A stretch of DNA of 64,000 nt, taken from positions 1-64,000 of the forward strand of contig PHBU01000019.1 in the NCBI GenBank assembly GCA_002840685.1. The letters run 5' to 3'. Below the pieces are notes generated by a model. The model worked only from the letters and a program-made list of their open reading frames with translations, was not told the DNA's origin and did not search any database. The DNA is from Chloroflexi bacterium HGW-Chloroflexi-6 (GTDB lineage Bacteria; Chloroflexota; Anaerolineae; Anaerolineales; Villigracilaceae). The position numbers and the translations under genes are program-made. Below, piece after piece: positions 25,690 to 36,044 of this stretch; the first letter of the stretch is position 1; each line of letters starts with the position of its first letter.

Positions 25690-26508
25690 ATGAACAGGCC
25701 CACCTCATCTGCTCAAATTTCTGAAACCATTTCTGCTCTTGGTATGCAGGGCAGCATTGTCTGCCTGCACTCATCGTTAAGATCTTTCGGATACGTGGAT
25801 GGAGGCGCCGAGACGGTTATCCGTGCGTTTTTACAGGCGGACTGTACCCTGGTTGTCCCGACCTTTACCTACGACTGTGAAGTTGCGCCTCCGCCGGAGC
25901 GACTCATCCTTCAGAATGGCTTCGATCCGAACCAGGTTTTCGAGGCTGGACCCGCCCAAACCTATAACCCGCGCAGTGGCATGATCTCGCGCGAGATGGG
26001 GGCGATCCCGGCCAGGCTGCTGCAGATGCGCGGAACCGCGCGGGGCGCGCACCCGCTCAATTCTTTTGCAGCGCTCGGCCCACTGGCGGATGAAATCATC
26101 GGCGCGCAAAATCCCATGAATGTGTATGGCCCGCTTAAGCAAGTGTATGCCCGGCAGCCGGCCTTTGTCGCGCTGGTGGGGGTCGATCTGACCTCCGCCA
26201 CCCCGATCCATTTTGCCGAGGAAAAAGCCGGCAGGCGTTTGTTCAGGCGTTGGGCGAAAAACGCTGACGGTTCAACCCTCGAAGTCGAGGTCGGCAGCTG
26301 CTCGGACGGTTTCAACAACCTTCAGCCGCCTCTAAAAAACCTCGAGCTGAACGCCACGGTTGCAGAGAGCGCCTGGAAGGTTTACCCGTTTAAGGGCTTT
26401 ATTGACACCCTGGCGCAGGCCATCCTGCAAAACCCATCGATCACCCACTGCGCCGACCCGGACTGCGTCCGCTGTAACGACATGGTCAGGGGCGGACCGC
26501 TCTTATAG
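25690..26508 (+). CDS. AAC(3)-family aminoglycoside N-acetyltransferase homologue
   Basis: A 272-residue acetyl-CoA-dependent N-acetyltransferase. The family hallmarks are LHSSLRSFGYVDGGAETVI near the N-terminus, VVPTFTY, the NPRSGMISREMG segment, GAHPLNSFAALG and the late IHFAEEKAG. Clinical AAC(3) enzymes acetylate N3 of 2-deoxystreptamine antibiotics. Many environmental members of this fold act on other amines, so true resistance is not certain. The C-terminus holds an extra CADPDCVRC cysteine motif. ATG 25690 is preferred to the TTG two codons earlier. The next gene starts 17 bases downstream and encodes another drug-modifying homologue. Confidence 0.85.
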   Translation: MNRPTSSAQISETISALGMQGSIVCLHSSLRSFGYVDGGAETVIRAFLQADCTLVVPTFTYDCEVAPPPERLILQNGFDPNQVFEAGPAQTYNPRSGMISREMGAIPARLLQMRGTARGAHPLNSFAALGPLADEIIGAQNPMNVYGPLKQVYARQPAFVALVGVDLTSATPIHFAEEKAGRRLFRRWAKNADGSTLEVEVGSCSDGFNNLQPPLKNLELNATVAESAWKVYPFKGFIDTLAQAILQNPSITHCADPDCVRCNDMVRGGPLL

Positions 26509-26525
26509 CGCCCCCGGAGATTCTG

Positions 26526-27056
26526 ATGACAACAAAAAAACCTGAAATGACCGCCGCCGACGTGATCGCGTTTGTGACACTGCTCAACCAGAACGGGATC
26601 GAGGTTTGCATCGATGGCGGCTGGGGCGTTGACGCCCTGTTGGGCAGGCAGACCCGCCTGCATGCCGACCTCGATATTGCCGTTGACCACGCCGACGTGC
26701 CGAAAATCCGGGCTTTGCTCGAAGCCCGCAACTACCAGGATGTTCCGCGCGACGATACCCGCGACTGTAATTTTGTTATGGGTGATGAACACGGACGCCT
26801 GATCGATTTCCATTCCTGCACGTTTGACGCGGATGGGAACATCACCTTTGGCGTGCCGTATCCGTATGACTCACTTAAAGGAACGGGGATTATTGATGGC
26901 TTCCCGGTCAGGTGCATCACCCCCGAATGGATGGTCAAGTTCCACACCGGCTACCCGCTCGATGAGAACGATTATCACGATGTCAAATTGCTTTGCCGGC
27001 AGTTTGGAATTCCGATCCCTGAAGATTATGCTGAATTCATTGCTCTGGACGGATAA
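26526..27056 (+). CDS. Aminoglycoside/lincosamide nucleotidyltransferase-like protein
   Basis: A 176-residue protein of the Lnu/AadB-type nucleotidyltransferase fold. The GGWGVDALLG motif and the metal-binding pair in HADLDIAV give the active site. RLIDFHSC and ITPEWMVKFHTGY are typical of Lnu(A) and ANT(2'')-like enzymes, which transfer AMP to a hydroxyl of lincosamides or aminoglycosides. It is co-directional with the acetyltransferase gene at a 17-base gap and likely in one transcript. The natural substrate cannot be told from sequence. Confidence 0.8.
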   Translation: MTTKKPEMTAADVIAFVTLLNQNGIEVCIDGGWGVDALLGRQTRLHADLDIAVDHADVPKIRALLEARNYQDVPRDDTRDCNFVMGDEHGRLIDFHSCTFDADGNITFGVPYPYDSLKGTGIIDGFPVRCITPEWMVKFHTGYPLDENDYHDVKLLCRQFGIPIPEDYAEFIALDG

Positions 27057-27147
27057 TTTACAAAACCAGTTATAAAAAAGAATTGTATGGACATTTCATC
27101 GATTATCCGTGTACAATCTTAATAAGGGATAAAGGATAAGAGAGAAT

Positions 27148-27810
27148 ATGACGACAACTACTGAGCAATCGCATAAAAAAATTAAAATCATGCTCGCGGA
27201 TGATCATCCAGTAACGCGAGCGGGGATTCGGAAGATCCTCGAAACTGCCCCTGATATCGAAATTGTTGGCGAGGCTTGCAGCGGTTTTGAAGTACAGGAA
27301 TTAGTTGGAGCCTTATTACCCGACGTTCTCCTGCTCGATTTGCAGATGCCAGGGCCAAGGCCGAGCGAGCTTGAACGTTGGGTACGCGAGCGATATCCCA
27401 AAATCGTTACCCTTATCCTGACCGCCCATAGTCGCGATTCGTATCTTGCCACGATGATGGATGCCGGAGTGGCAGGCTTCTTAAGCAAGCAAGAGTCTGA
27501 GCATACCTTGATCAGTTCCATTCGGCGGGCAGTAGAAGGGGAACTGCTTTTTAGTCAGGAGCAGTACAGCCGGGCAACGCTTTGGCGCAGAGATGCAGGG
27601 GCCAAATGGGAAAGTCTCACCGAGCGGCAACGCAATGTGGTTTGTCTTGTGGCAAAAGGGAAACAAAATGCACTGATTGCCCGGGAACTTGGGATTTCAA
27701 CGAAAACAGTGGCATATCACATGACAGAGATCATGAAAAGGTTGGGGGTAAGTACGCGCGGCGAGGCTGTTGCCTGGATTGCGCAGCATGCGCCAGAGAA
27801 CCTCGAATAA
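27148..27810 (+). CDS. NarL/FixJ-family response regulator
   Basis: A 220-residue two-domain regulator. The receiver (about 12-130) has the acidic pair in MLADDHP, the phospho-accepting Asp in VLLLDLQMPG, Thr in ILTAHS and Lys in FLSKQES. The LuxR-type HTH (about 150-215) has LTERQRNVVCLVAKGKQN followed by IARELGISTKTVAYHMTEIMKRLGV. It should dimerise and bind DNA when phosphorylated. No kinase is adjacent; the nearest is the His-less PAS kinase 2 kb upstream. It reads toward the RHS gene 150 bases downstream and could control it, which is inference from position only. Confidence 0.88.
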   Translation: MTTTTEQSHKKIKIMLADDHPVTRAGIRKILETAPDIEIVGEACSGFEVQELVGALLPDVLLLDLQMPGPRPSELERWVRERYPKIVTLILTAHSRDSYLATMMDAGVAGFLSKQESEHTLISSIRRAVEGELLFSQEQYSRATLWRRDAGAKWESLTERQRNVVCLVAKGKQNALIARELGISTKTVAYHMTEIMKRLGVSTRGEAVAWIAQHAPENLE

Positions 27811-27962
27811 GTTCGAGGTCAAAGACCGGTATTTCTTCCAGTTGTAATTTGTGAAAAATAGAATAAACTATTAAGGTTTGCATTTCTGTTAGGTTTTCGC
27901 CGTAAGCGGGAATCCTACCGTATGCTTGCCCGAATTTTCTGTTTTAACCAAGAGGTGTGGTA

Positions 27963-30900
27963 ATGAAAAAGCTGATTCATCTTTCAATGTTGGTTGTGCT
28001 CGTTTTACAGTCCTTCTTCCCGGCAATCGATGCCATGGCCAAAGAAGCCAGCCAGGCCGCTCTTATCAGCCAGAAACAGGCTGGCTTGCAACAAGACGCA
28101 ACAACCACGCCAGCAGTGGGAGTAACCCCACAAGATGAGTCTACGCCTGAGCTGACACCAACCCCGACAATAGATGAACCAACTGTAATATTCAGCGAAA
28201 CACCGACAGCCACAACTACGCCAATTGAAACGCCGGCAGTCACGGTTACGCCAACTGAAACACCCTTGCCGCCCACGCCTGAAATGTCTGCTACGCCTAT
28301 CCCGACCCAGACCGACAATGCGCAACCGGTCGGTGAACAGTATGAAATTTTGCTGGAAGCCAATCCCGAATTCATCAGCCCGGGCGGCCAGGTCAACCTG
28401 CAATGGCAGGTAATAGGAAATGGCCTGGATGGGGCTGATCTGGTTTTTGCTCTACCATATGGCGTGGCTATCAAAGCAGACAAAAAACAAGAGTTGGATG
28501 CGGAAAAATCAACAGAAATCTATCGTATCCCGGCAGAAGAAAAAGGGATTCTGCATTTGGAAGTTGACCCTAACGCTGAAATGCCGGTTTTGATCCAGGC
28601 CTTGCTGCTGCCGCAGGACACAGGCGCAGATCAAATGACATACCTGGATGCCGAACCGCTGGCGCAGGCCCAGATCGCCCTGATCGAAAAGCTGGAAATC
28701 CAGAAAGCGGGCGGCAAGGTCGCAGGGCTGAACGGCAAGGTCAAGGTCACCTTCTCGGAGGATACCCTGAGCGAATCGGCCGAGGTTTTCATCCACCGGC
28801 CTCTGCCCGAATCGATGCCGCCTCACAGCCTGAGTGGGCAACCTTTTGAGATCAACGCGCGTAGTGCAAACAATCGGAAAGAGATTTCAAAATTTTCCGA
28901 TGAAGTGCGCATCGAGGTCGACTACAGTTATCTGAATGTCAGCGAATCACAGGCGGCTGATCTTGCTTTGTACTGGTACAACGAAGAAAGCGGTGAATGG
29001 GAAATTCTGCCATCATCAGTTAACACTGAGACTAAAACTCTGTATGCTTCGACCACGCACTTCACTGTTTTTGATGTTGATATTCACAATTGGCAGGCTT
29101 CACGCCTGCCAACCCTGGATAGCTTCCAGGTTTCCGGCTTTACTGGTGCAGGCACTTTTGCGTTGCCCATCGAAGTGCCGCCTGGCCCGGGCGGTTTACA
29201 GCCAAGCCTGGCCTTAACCTATAACAGCCAGGCGGTTGACCAGGCTCTCAGCTTCAGCCAGGCTTCCTGGGTCGGCATGGGCTGGTCACTGGATACCGGC
29301 ATGATTGAGCGCAATACCAAAGGCACAACCAGCAACACCAAGGATGACACTTTCTTTCTGACCTTGAACGGGGTCAGTTCGATGCTGATTCAGGATGAGA
29401 ACGGCTACCATCTGGCCGATGAGAACTTCTGGAAGATCGAGAAGCTGGAAAATCCGGATTCCTGGGTGGTGAAGGATAAGGTGGGCAATACCTATTACTT
29501 TGAGTACACAGCCAAAGCGGCATATTTTATTGGCCGAAAAAATAACGACCCAGAAACTTACTGCGGCAATTATGCCCACCTAACTTATGAGTGGCATCTT
29601 ACGCGGGTCCGTAACATCTATGGCAAGGAATTAACGTATACATACGCCAAAGAAACAAAAACATTTATATATGAAGAATATTCAAACACCCATGAAGCAT
29701 GTCGGTCAACGGGTGAAACATTTACTGATACTGCGGTCTACCCGCAGACCATCGTTTACTCGCATAGCCGTTATCGCGTTCGCTTCGATTTAGCAGATCG
29801 TGCCGATTACAAAGCTAGTTTGGCCAACCCGGGCGCACACGAAAGTTTCATGCGCAAACGGCTTTCGAATATCTATGTCGAGCAAGACTCTGATGGTAAC
29901 GGCACTTTTGAGACTATTATTCGGCGTTACCAATTGACTTATGCCGGCAATGACAGCCCCAACCTGGTCTGGCCGGGAGTTGTGTGGACAGCCGGCGGGA
30001 AGACAAGCACGCTGGAAAAAGTGCAGGAATTTGGCCTGAACGGTGCACAGGCCTTGCCCGCCCATACCTTTACTTATTATGATGCTGATTTAGTGAGTGC
30101 TAATATTAATGGTGACATCAACAATATGCATTTGATGCGGGCCGAAAATGGCTATGGCGGTGTAGTTGAGTTTGAGTATGATGTTTGGGTTTCCGACAAA
30201 CATGCTCCCCGGTATAACACCCTTCTGGATTTGGGCTACCGGGGCGATGATCAATTATTGGAAGATCTTCAGGTTATGCGCTCCTGCCAGCCCGATGGAC
30301 ACTCCAAGCGGATAGATGTCTTTCAGAGTCAAGGATCAGCAACGTGCAATTGGCTGGGTGGCGCACAGCGATACACTTTGGATATTCGAGGACTTGTTGT
30401 CAGTAATACCCCGGAACTCCAGGCCCAGATAAGACCAGGCGGTTTTTACCGCGTTTCCGGGAGTATTGCTGCTAATGACAATACAATTTCGTACGGATTC
30501 TGGGACGGTGTTGAGCCACAGCAGCCCATCATGGCTGGCGGCAATCTATTCAAATTAGCTGCTGATCGCAACAAGGCGGAAATATTGATTAGCGCAACGG
30601 GCACATCCAACTGGTCTGGAGTTTCCTGGGTCAAGTTGGAACTGGTGCCAGCCTTTTATCGGGTAACGCAGAAACGAATTTTCGATGGGCGTGGCCATGA
30701 ATATCCGTTTTCTTATACCTATGAAGGCGCAGCGGTTAATCACAGCGGGCTGGTCGATCCGACTGCCTACTGTCCGCTGCAAACCACTGAGCCCTACAGC
30801 AGTTGGCTATATAAAGATGATGTGAGCTGCAGGGAATTTACACTGCTTAACTCCCAGTTTCGCGGGCACAGCAGGGTGACGGAAATTGGCCCGAACGGTC

Positions 30901-33900
30901 TGAAAACAATTACCGAATATTATCAGGATGACATCCGCAAAGGACGCCCGATTTCGGTCACAATGAAAGATTCCGGTGATAACCCGTTATCGCAGCAACT
31001 CTTCTTCTATGATAGCAGCACTTTCCCATACTCGGTCAATGCCCCGAGGAAAGCAGATTGTTCAACCTGCCCGCCCTACAGGGGCTTGTTCGGTGCCTGG
31101 GTGCGGACGGTTGCCCAGGAAAACTGGGTTTACGCCAGCGATGGCTCGTCCCGCGCCACGCGTGAGGAGTATACCTACGAAGAGACTTATGGTAACCAGG
31201 TTGGACTGCAAAGCCAATCTTGGGACGGCTCAGCCTGGGTGAATCATATTCGCACGGAAACAAATTATTCCCCCAATACCAATGGGGTTTACCTGGTTGG
31301 CCTGCCCGGGCGCATCCGCCAGTTGGATGCGGGCGGCAATGTGCTTGGCAGCAATCTGTACTTATACGACTACAACTTGGGTGATTACCAGACTGTGCCA
31401 ACTCAGGGGGTTTTGACCGCTGTCCGTTCGCGCAACACCGGTTTCAGCCAGGTATCCTATACTTATGATGGCTGGGGCAACCAAATCAGCCAGACACTGT
31501 GGTCGACTTATGGCACGGCCAACACGCCTCCGTCCGGCAGCGGACTTGCGACTACGACTCAATACGATCCGCTTTACCATACCTACCCTGTTTCGAGCAC
31601 CAACCCGCTCAACCAGACCGTGACCTGGAGCTATAACTACAGCTTGGGCGTCCCGCTCAGCGAAACCGACCTAAATGGCGCGGTAACCAGCGCCGCTTAC
31701 GATATCTTTGGGCGCATGAACAAATTGATTCGTCCGGGGGATGATTCCGCCAACCCGTCCATCGAGATTAACTACTTTGATTTGGCCAATCCCTTCCGCA
31801 TCGAAATCAGCCAGCGTGTCGCAGATTCGCACTACCTGACCCAGCGGCGTTATTACGACGGCATGGGGCGCCAGTTCAAGACCGAAACCGGGAACAGCCT
31901 GAATGGCAGTTTCTCGCTTTTCAATACCACCCAGACCCTTTTCGACAGCCCGACCGTCACCCGCCAAAGCCTTCCGTACGGCCCCAACGAGCGCCCGGTC
32001 TATACCACCAGCGAGACCCGCTACGAAAACGGGATGAAAATCAGCGAAGTGACCAGCCCGGATGGCTCGCTGACCAGAAGCGTAGCAAACGGCTTGGCTA
32101 CCAGCGTTACCGATCCCGCTGGCAGAACGACCATCAGCCTAGCCGATGTCTGGGGGCGGACGGTGTCCGTCACCCCGCCCTTGGATAGCGGCCCGGCAGT
32201 TCACTATACTTACGATGTTTTGGGCCGCCTGATTAGCGCCACACGCGGCGACGCAACCACAAAAATTAAGTATGATATGGCTGGTCAAAAGATAGGCATG
32301 GATGACCCCGATATGGGGAAAGCCGGGATATTGGAAGATGATAATTGGGGATGGACCTATGCCTACGATGCCCTCGGTAACCTGACAGGCCAGACCGACG
32401 CGCGCGGCTGCACCCTAACCCTGACCTATGACCTGCTCAACCGCCTGACTGCCAAGAATAGCAGCGGCGCGGGCTGTGGAACGCAGGCTGAGCAGCAGGT
32501 CAACACTACTTACACTTATGATGCCGGGCCAAACGGCAAGGGTCGCCGCACTGGCATGAGCGACGCCAGTGGCTCGGCCGCCTGGGTTTACGACTCGCGC
32601 GGGCGGGTGCTTTCCGAGATCAAAACCATTGCCGGCCAGGTTTATATCACCCAGTGGACCTACAATAGCGCTGACCTGCCGGTAAGCACGATCTACCCTG
32701 ACGGGGAGGTTGTCGAAAACACCTACGATGATAATCTGCTCCTGAAAAGCGTTATTGGCGCAAGCAACTACGTTCAGTCTACAACCTACGATTCTGCCGG
32801 GCGCATGACTGAACGCGCGTTGGGCAACGGATTGTTGCAAACCTATAACTACTACGCCTGGAACCAGCAGGGCGGCCGCTTGCAAAGCCTTGTCACAGGA
32901 GGGCTGCAAAACCTGTCCTACCAGTACGACCAGGTTGGCAATATCGACCAGATTTACGATTCGACTACTGCCAACGAAACCCAATCTTTTGAGTACGATG
33001 CCCTTGATCGCCTGACCCGCTGGACCCTTTCGCATCCCAACCAGACCACCCAGGAAGAAATCTACACCTACGATCTCCTGACCGGTAACCTGGCCAGCAA
33101 GGCTGGGGAGTCCTTGATCTATGGCGACCCGAACCATGCCCATGCTGCGACAACCATGGGAGACAACACCTACATCTATGATCTCAACGGTAACCAGCGC
33201 TTCCGAAATATTGCCAACAACGGCCAGTATGAACTTCTCTACGATGCCGAAAACCGCCTTGTGGAAATCAAGAAAAACAACACAACCATCGCCCAATTTG
33301 TCTTTGATGGCGATGGCAAGCGCGTGGTTTCTCACGAGGACGGGCGAACAACCTACTTCTTGGGGCCTGTAGAGATTCAAAATCCGACCCAGGGGACGCC
33401 GCCTGCGCCGCTAACGCCGACGCCAATAGTTTCCCCGACGCCAACGCCGATAGATTTTTCTCCGATGCCGTTTAAGCCTTCTCGCTCGTGGGAATTTTCC
33501 ACCACAACTGATGGTTGGGGAGCTCCAAATTCTCATATTTCTGGCCTTACCTGGCTGTCGGGCGGCTACTTGGGCGGTAACATTATCGGGACTGACCCGT
33601 ATCTCTTTTCAGCAGATTACCTGTCAGTTAGTATGACTGACAATAAAATTATCAAAATACGGATGCGAAACTACTCCAACAGCACAATGGCCCAGTTATT
33701 TTTCATTACCACGACCGATACCGCGTGGAATGAGGCTAAGTCCAAAGTGTTTGCCATCCAGCCCAATTCAGGGTTTACGGAATACACAATTGATATGTCG
33801 AGTGTTGCAGGTTGGACAGGCACGCTGCGAAGGTTGAGATTTGACCCTGTCACCTTACAAGGCTCTTTTGCGGTGGATTATGTTCGAATTGGTGTGGACC

Positions 33901-36044
33901 CTGATTGGGAATTTAATTCTGCTGCCGAAGGCTGGGGACAGCCCAGTTCGCATGTCTCGAACTTTGGATGGCAAGCGGGCGGGTATATTGGCGGAGATAT
34001 TACCGGTAACGGCCCTTTCATCTTGTCAACGGACAATTTAGGGTTTGATATATCCAACGATAAACATGTAAAAATCCGCCTGAAGAATGCCACCAATAGT
34101 ACATCGGCCCAGTTGTTTTTTACAACAAACACCAGCCAGGCGTTTAGTGAGAGCAAGTCAAAGCTGTTCCTAGTAGTTCCCAATTCTGACTATACGGAAT
34201 ATGTGATTGACATGTCTGCCCTGCCAGATTGGACGGGAACTTTAAGGCAACTCCGTTTTGACCCCGGTTCTTCTACTGGCGCTTTCAGCGTTGATTCCAT
34301 TCAACTTGGGCGAGCCTTTGTGCCTTCGCCTCCTCTCAGCGAAAGCACGCCTCATCCTGAACGTTACTTTGTAGAACAGGGTGGTTCTGTTGTTATCGAA
34401 GCAGAAAATTATACGGGAAGGATATCTGGCACAGGTAGCGCCATCAACCACGCCTGGCAAACTGTTACGGAGGTTGGCGGTTATGTGGGCTCTGGAACCA
34501 TGCAGGCCCTGCCCAATACCGGCGTGAGGACAGATTTGCAAATCAACGGCCCGGCACTGACTTATCGGATTAGTTTCCAGACATCCGGAACCTATTATGT
34601 GTACTTGCGTGGCTATGGAGGTGGGTCGGATGATTCAGTTCATGTGGGTATTAATAATGTTGCCGTGACAACGAATGCCGGTTCAGGGCTGGATGTTTTT
34701 GGAAACTCATCCTTTACCTGGCGGAATCTTTACAACGGGGTTCCCACCCAGGTGAATATTCCATCTGCCGGAGTGTACACTTTTTATGTGTGGATGCGAG
34801 AAGACGGAACGGTGGTTGACCGCATCTGGTTGAGCAAAACAGCCGGGGCGATAGCCAATGGAAGCACAGCAACTGGTCCCGCGGAAAGCGCCCTGTCTTT
34901 CCCCGAGCCAACGCCGGTGCCATCACCCACTGCAACCAATACGCTGGTGGCGACCACTGACCCGGTTAACTACAACGGCACTTGGACCAAATACTACTTC
35001 GCCGGAGCATCCCGCATCGCCATGCGGAACTGTTCTGGTGCAACCTGCGAAGAGCCGACCTACCTGCTCTCCGACCACCTCGGCTCGACCAGCATCACCA
35101 CCGACTCAACCGGAGCGAAAACCTCCGAACTGCGCTACAAGCCCTGGGGCGAAGTCCGCTATTCGTGGACCAAGGATATGATTCCCGGCCTGCCCACGGA
35201 TTACACCTTCACCGGTCAGCGCTCGTACATGGACGACCCCACCACAACCGCCGCGACCGAAGGCTTCGGATTAATGTTTTACAATGCCCGCTGGTACGAC
35301 CCCGCCCTGGGACGCTTCGCCCAGGCGGACACGATCATCCCGGATGGTGTCCAAGGATTAGACCGATATGCATATGTAAATAATAACCCGCTCCAGTATA
35401 CGGATCCGAGTGGACATGAACCCAATACACCTGGAGGCTGTTATGATTATATAAATGGTTATTGTGGTTATGCACCTTATCAAAATGGAGGTGTTGAGCA
35501 TAATGAATATACGTTGAGTCAGGATATTCAGAAAGAAATTACAGAAGCTGATGCCAATGCTGGTACACCTGCTCTAGCTGCAGCTTCCACGGCTTTATCT
35601 GACGCCGCAAATAATCAAAGCAGCTTTGTTGAAGATACAGCTAAGATAGCTATTTCAGGTTCTGTCGGTTATGCGGTTCCTGCTGCTTTGGGATGCAGTG
35701 CGGCTACTTTGGGTTGTGTTGCAGCAGGTGGTGCGGTAGCCGCTGGGTCTTATGTTGCAGCCGAAGCTGCCGATCACGCAAATGCTGAGGCGTACAGTGC
35801 CGTTAGTTCTGCTATTGACACTGCCACTAGCTATACCGAAGGTGAAGATTCATTGAATGTTTCCCTAACTACGGTGACAGAATCAATTACACCGGGAAGT
35901 GACCAACCCATGACGACAACGATTCCAATGACTAATACATTTTATATATTCGAAATCCAAGGATATAAAGGAAAAATCCTATTATCGCAAAAGCAAGCCG
36001 AATACGTAAATGGCTTATTGGGAGGAGGCTTGTTAATCCCATGA
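27963..36044 (+). CDS. Giant SpvB/RHS-repeat polymorphic toxin with carbohydrate-binding-like inserts
   Basis: A 2693-residue exported protein. A signal peptide (1-25) is followed by a Pro/Thr-rich linker (about 45-115) and beta domains. An SpvB-like entry follows (about 390, GAGTFALPIEVPPGPGGLQP). YD/RHS repeats run to about 1800 and build the hollow RHS shell. At about 1840-2118 lie two tandem copies of a 135-residue beta-sandwich module (each WEF...GW...GGY, ending GTLR-LRFDP), then a CBM6/35-like module (about 2136-2300), flanked by Pro/Thr linkers. The RHS core follows (YLLSDHLGST to YTDPSGH, about 2365-2485). The last 208 residues are an unrelated, AT-richer, Ala/Gly-rich hydrophobic tip. 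The ATG at 27963 has AGAGG at good spacing; GTG 27957 is an alternative. Confidence 0.88.
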   Translation: MKKLIHLSMLVVLVLQSFFPAIDAMAKEASQAALISQKQAGLQQDATTTPAVGVTPQDESTPELTPTPTIDEPTVIFSETPTATTTPIETPAVTVTPTETPLPPTPEMSATPIPTQTDNAQPVGEQYEILLEANPEFISPGGQVNLQWQVIGNGLDGADLVFALPYGVAIKADKKQELDAEKSTEIYRIPAEEKGILHLEVDPNAEMPVLIQALLLPQDTGADQMTYLDAEPLAQAQIALIEKLEIQKAGGKVAGLNGKVKVTFSEDTLSESAEVFIHRPLPESMPPHSLSGQPFEINARSANNRKEISKFSDEVRIEVDYSYLNVSESQAADLALYWYNEESGEWEILPSSVNTETKTLYASTTHFTVFDVDIHNWQASRLPTLDSFQVSGFTGAGTFALPIEVPPGPGGLQPSLALTYNSQAVDQALSFSQASWVGMGWSLDTGMIERNTKGTTSNTKDDTFFLTLNGVSSMLIQDENGYHLADENFWKIEKLENPDSWVVKDKVGNTYYFEYTAKAAYFIGRKNNDPETYCGNYAHLTYEWHLTRVRNIYGKELTYTYAKETKTFIYEEYSNTHEACRSTGETFTDTAVYPQTIVYSHSRYRVRFDLADRADYKASLANPGAHESFMRKRLSNIYVEQDSDGNGTFETIIRRYQLTYAGNDSPNLVWPGVVWTAGGKTSTLEKVQEFGLNGAQALPAHTFTYYDADLVSANINGDINNMHLMRAENGYGGVVEFEYDVWVSDKHAPRYNTLLDLGYRGDDQLLEDLQVMRSCQPDGHSKRIDVFQSQGSATCNWLGGAQRYTLDIRGLVVSNTPELQAQIRPGGFYRVSGSIAANDNTISYGFWDGVEPQQPIMAGGNLFKLAADRNKAEILISATGTSNWSGVSWVKLELVPAFYRVTQKRIFDGRGHEYPFSYTYEGAAVNHSGLVDPTAYCPLQTTEPYSSWLYKDDVSCREFTLLNSQFRGHSRVTEIGPNGLKTITEYYQDDIRKGRPISVTMKDSGDNPLSQQLFFYDSSTFPYSVNAPRKADCSTCPPYRGLFGAWVRTVAQENWVYASDGSSRATREEYTYEETYGNQVGLQSQSWDGSAWVNHIRTETNYSPNTNGVYLVGLPGRIRQLDAGGNVLGSNLYLYDYNLGDYQTVPTQGVLTAVRSRNTGFSQVSYTYDGWGNQISQTLWSTYGTANTPPSGSGLATTTQYDPLYHTYPVSSTNPLNQTVTWSYNYSLGVPLSETDLNGAVTSAAYDIFGRMNKLIRPGDDSANPSIEINYFDLANPFRIEISQRVADSHYLTQRRYYDGMGRQFKTETGNSLNGSFSLFNTTQTLFDSPTVTRQSLPYGPNERPVYTTSETRYENGMKISEVTSPDGSLTRSVANGLATSVTDPAGRTTISLADVWGRTVSVTPPLDSGPAVHYTYDVLGRLISATRGDATTKIKYDMAGQKIGMDDPDMGKAGILEDDNWGWTYAYDALGNLTGQTDARGCTLTLTYDLLNRLTAKNSSGAGCGTQAEQQVNTTYTYDAGPNGKGRRTGMSDASGSAAWVYDSRGRVLSEIKTIAGQVYITQWTYNSADLPVSTIYPDGEVVENTYDDNLLLKSVIGASNYVQSTTYDSAGRMTERALGNGLLQTYNYYAWNQQGGRLQSLVTGGLQNLSYQYDQVGNIDQIYDSTTANETQSFEYDALDRLTRWTLSHPNQTTQEEIYTYDLLTGNLASKAGESLIYGDPNHAHAATTMGDNTYIYDLNGNQRFRNIANNGQYELLYDAENRLVEIKKNNTTIAQFVFDGDGKRVVSHEDGRTTYFLGPVEIQNPTQGTPPAPLTPTPIVSPTPTPIDFSPMPFKPSRSWEFSTTTDGWGAPNSHISGLTWLSGGYLGGNIIGTDPYLFSADYLSVSMTDNKIIKIRMRNYSNSTMAQLFFITTTDTAWNEAKSKVFAIQPNSGFTEYTIDMSSVAGWTGTLRRLRFDPVTLQGSFAVDYVRIGVDPDWEFNSAAEGWGQPSSHVSNFGWQAGGYIGGDITGNGPFILSTDNLGFDISNDKHVKIRLKNATNSTSAQLFFTTNTSQAFSESKSKLFLVVPNSDYTEYVIDMSALPDWTGTLRQLRFDPGSSTGAFSVDSIQLGRAFVPSPPLSESTPHPERYFVEQGGSVVIEAENYTGRISGTGSAINHAWQTVTEVGGYVGSGTMQALPNTGVRTDLQINGPALTYRISFQTSGTYYVYLRGYGGGSDDSVHVGINNVAVTTNAGSGLDVFGNSSFTWRNLYNGVPTQVNIPSAGVYTFYVWMREDGTVVDRIWLSKTAGAIANGSTATGPAESALSFPEPTPVPSPTATNTLVATTDPVNYNGTWTKYYFAGASRIAMRNCSGATCEEPTYLLSDHLGSTSITTDSTGAKTSELRYKPWGEVRYSWTKDMIPGLPTDYTFTGQRSYMDDPTTTAATEGFGLMFYNARWYDPALGRFAQADTIIPDGVQGLDRYAYVNNNPLQYTDPSGHEPNTPGGCYDYINGYCGYAPYQNGGVEHNEYTLSQDIQKEITEADANAGTPALAAASTALSDAANNQSSFVEDTAKIAISGSVGYAVPAALGCSAATLGCVAAGGAVAAGSYVAAEAADHANAEAYSAVSSAIDTATSYTEGEDSLNVSLTTVTESITPGSDQPMTTTIPMTNTFYIFEIQGYKGKILLSQKQAEYVNGLLGGGLLIP

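Noticed and set aside
28080..28320. Possible tandem DNA repeat in the Pro/Thr-rich part of the RHS gene
   Set aside because: The repetition is at the level of amino-acid composition (Thr-Pro-rich linker) without a fixed DNA unit.
32415..33380. 321-codon open frame on the minus strand
   Set aside because: Antisense to the repetitive YD part of the RHS gene; the repeat periodicity keeps the frame open.
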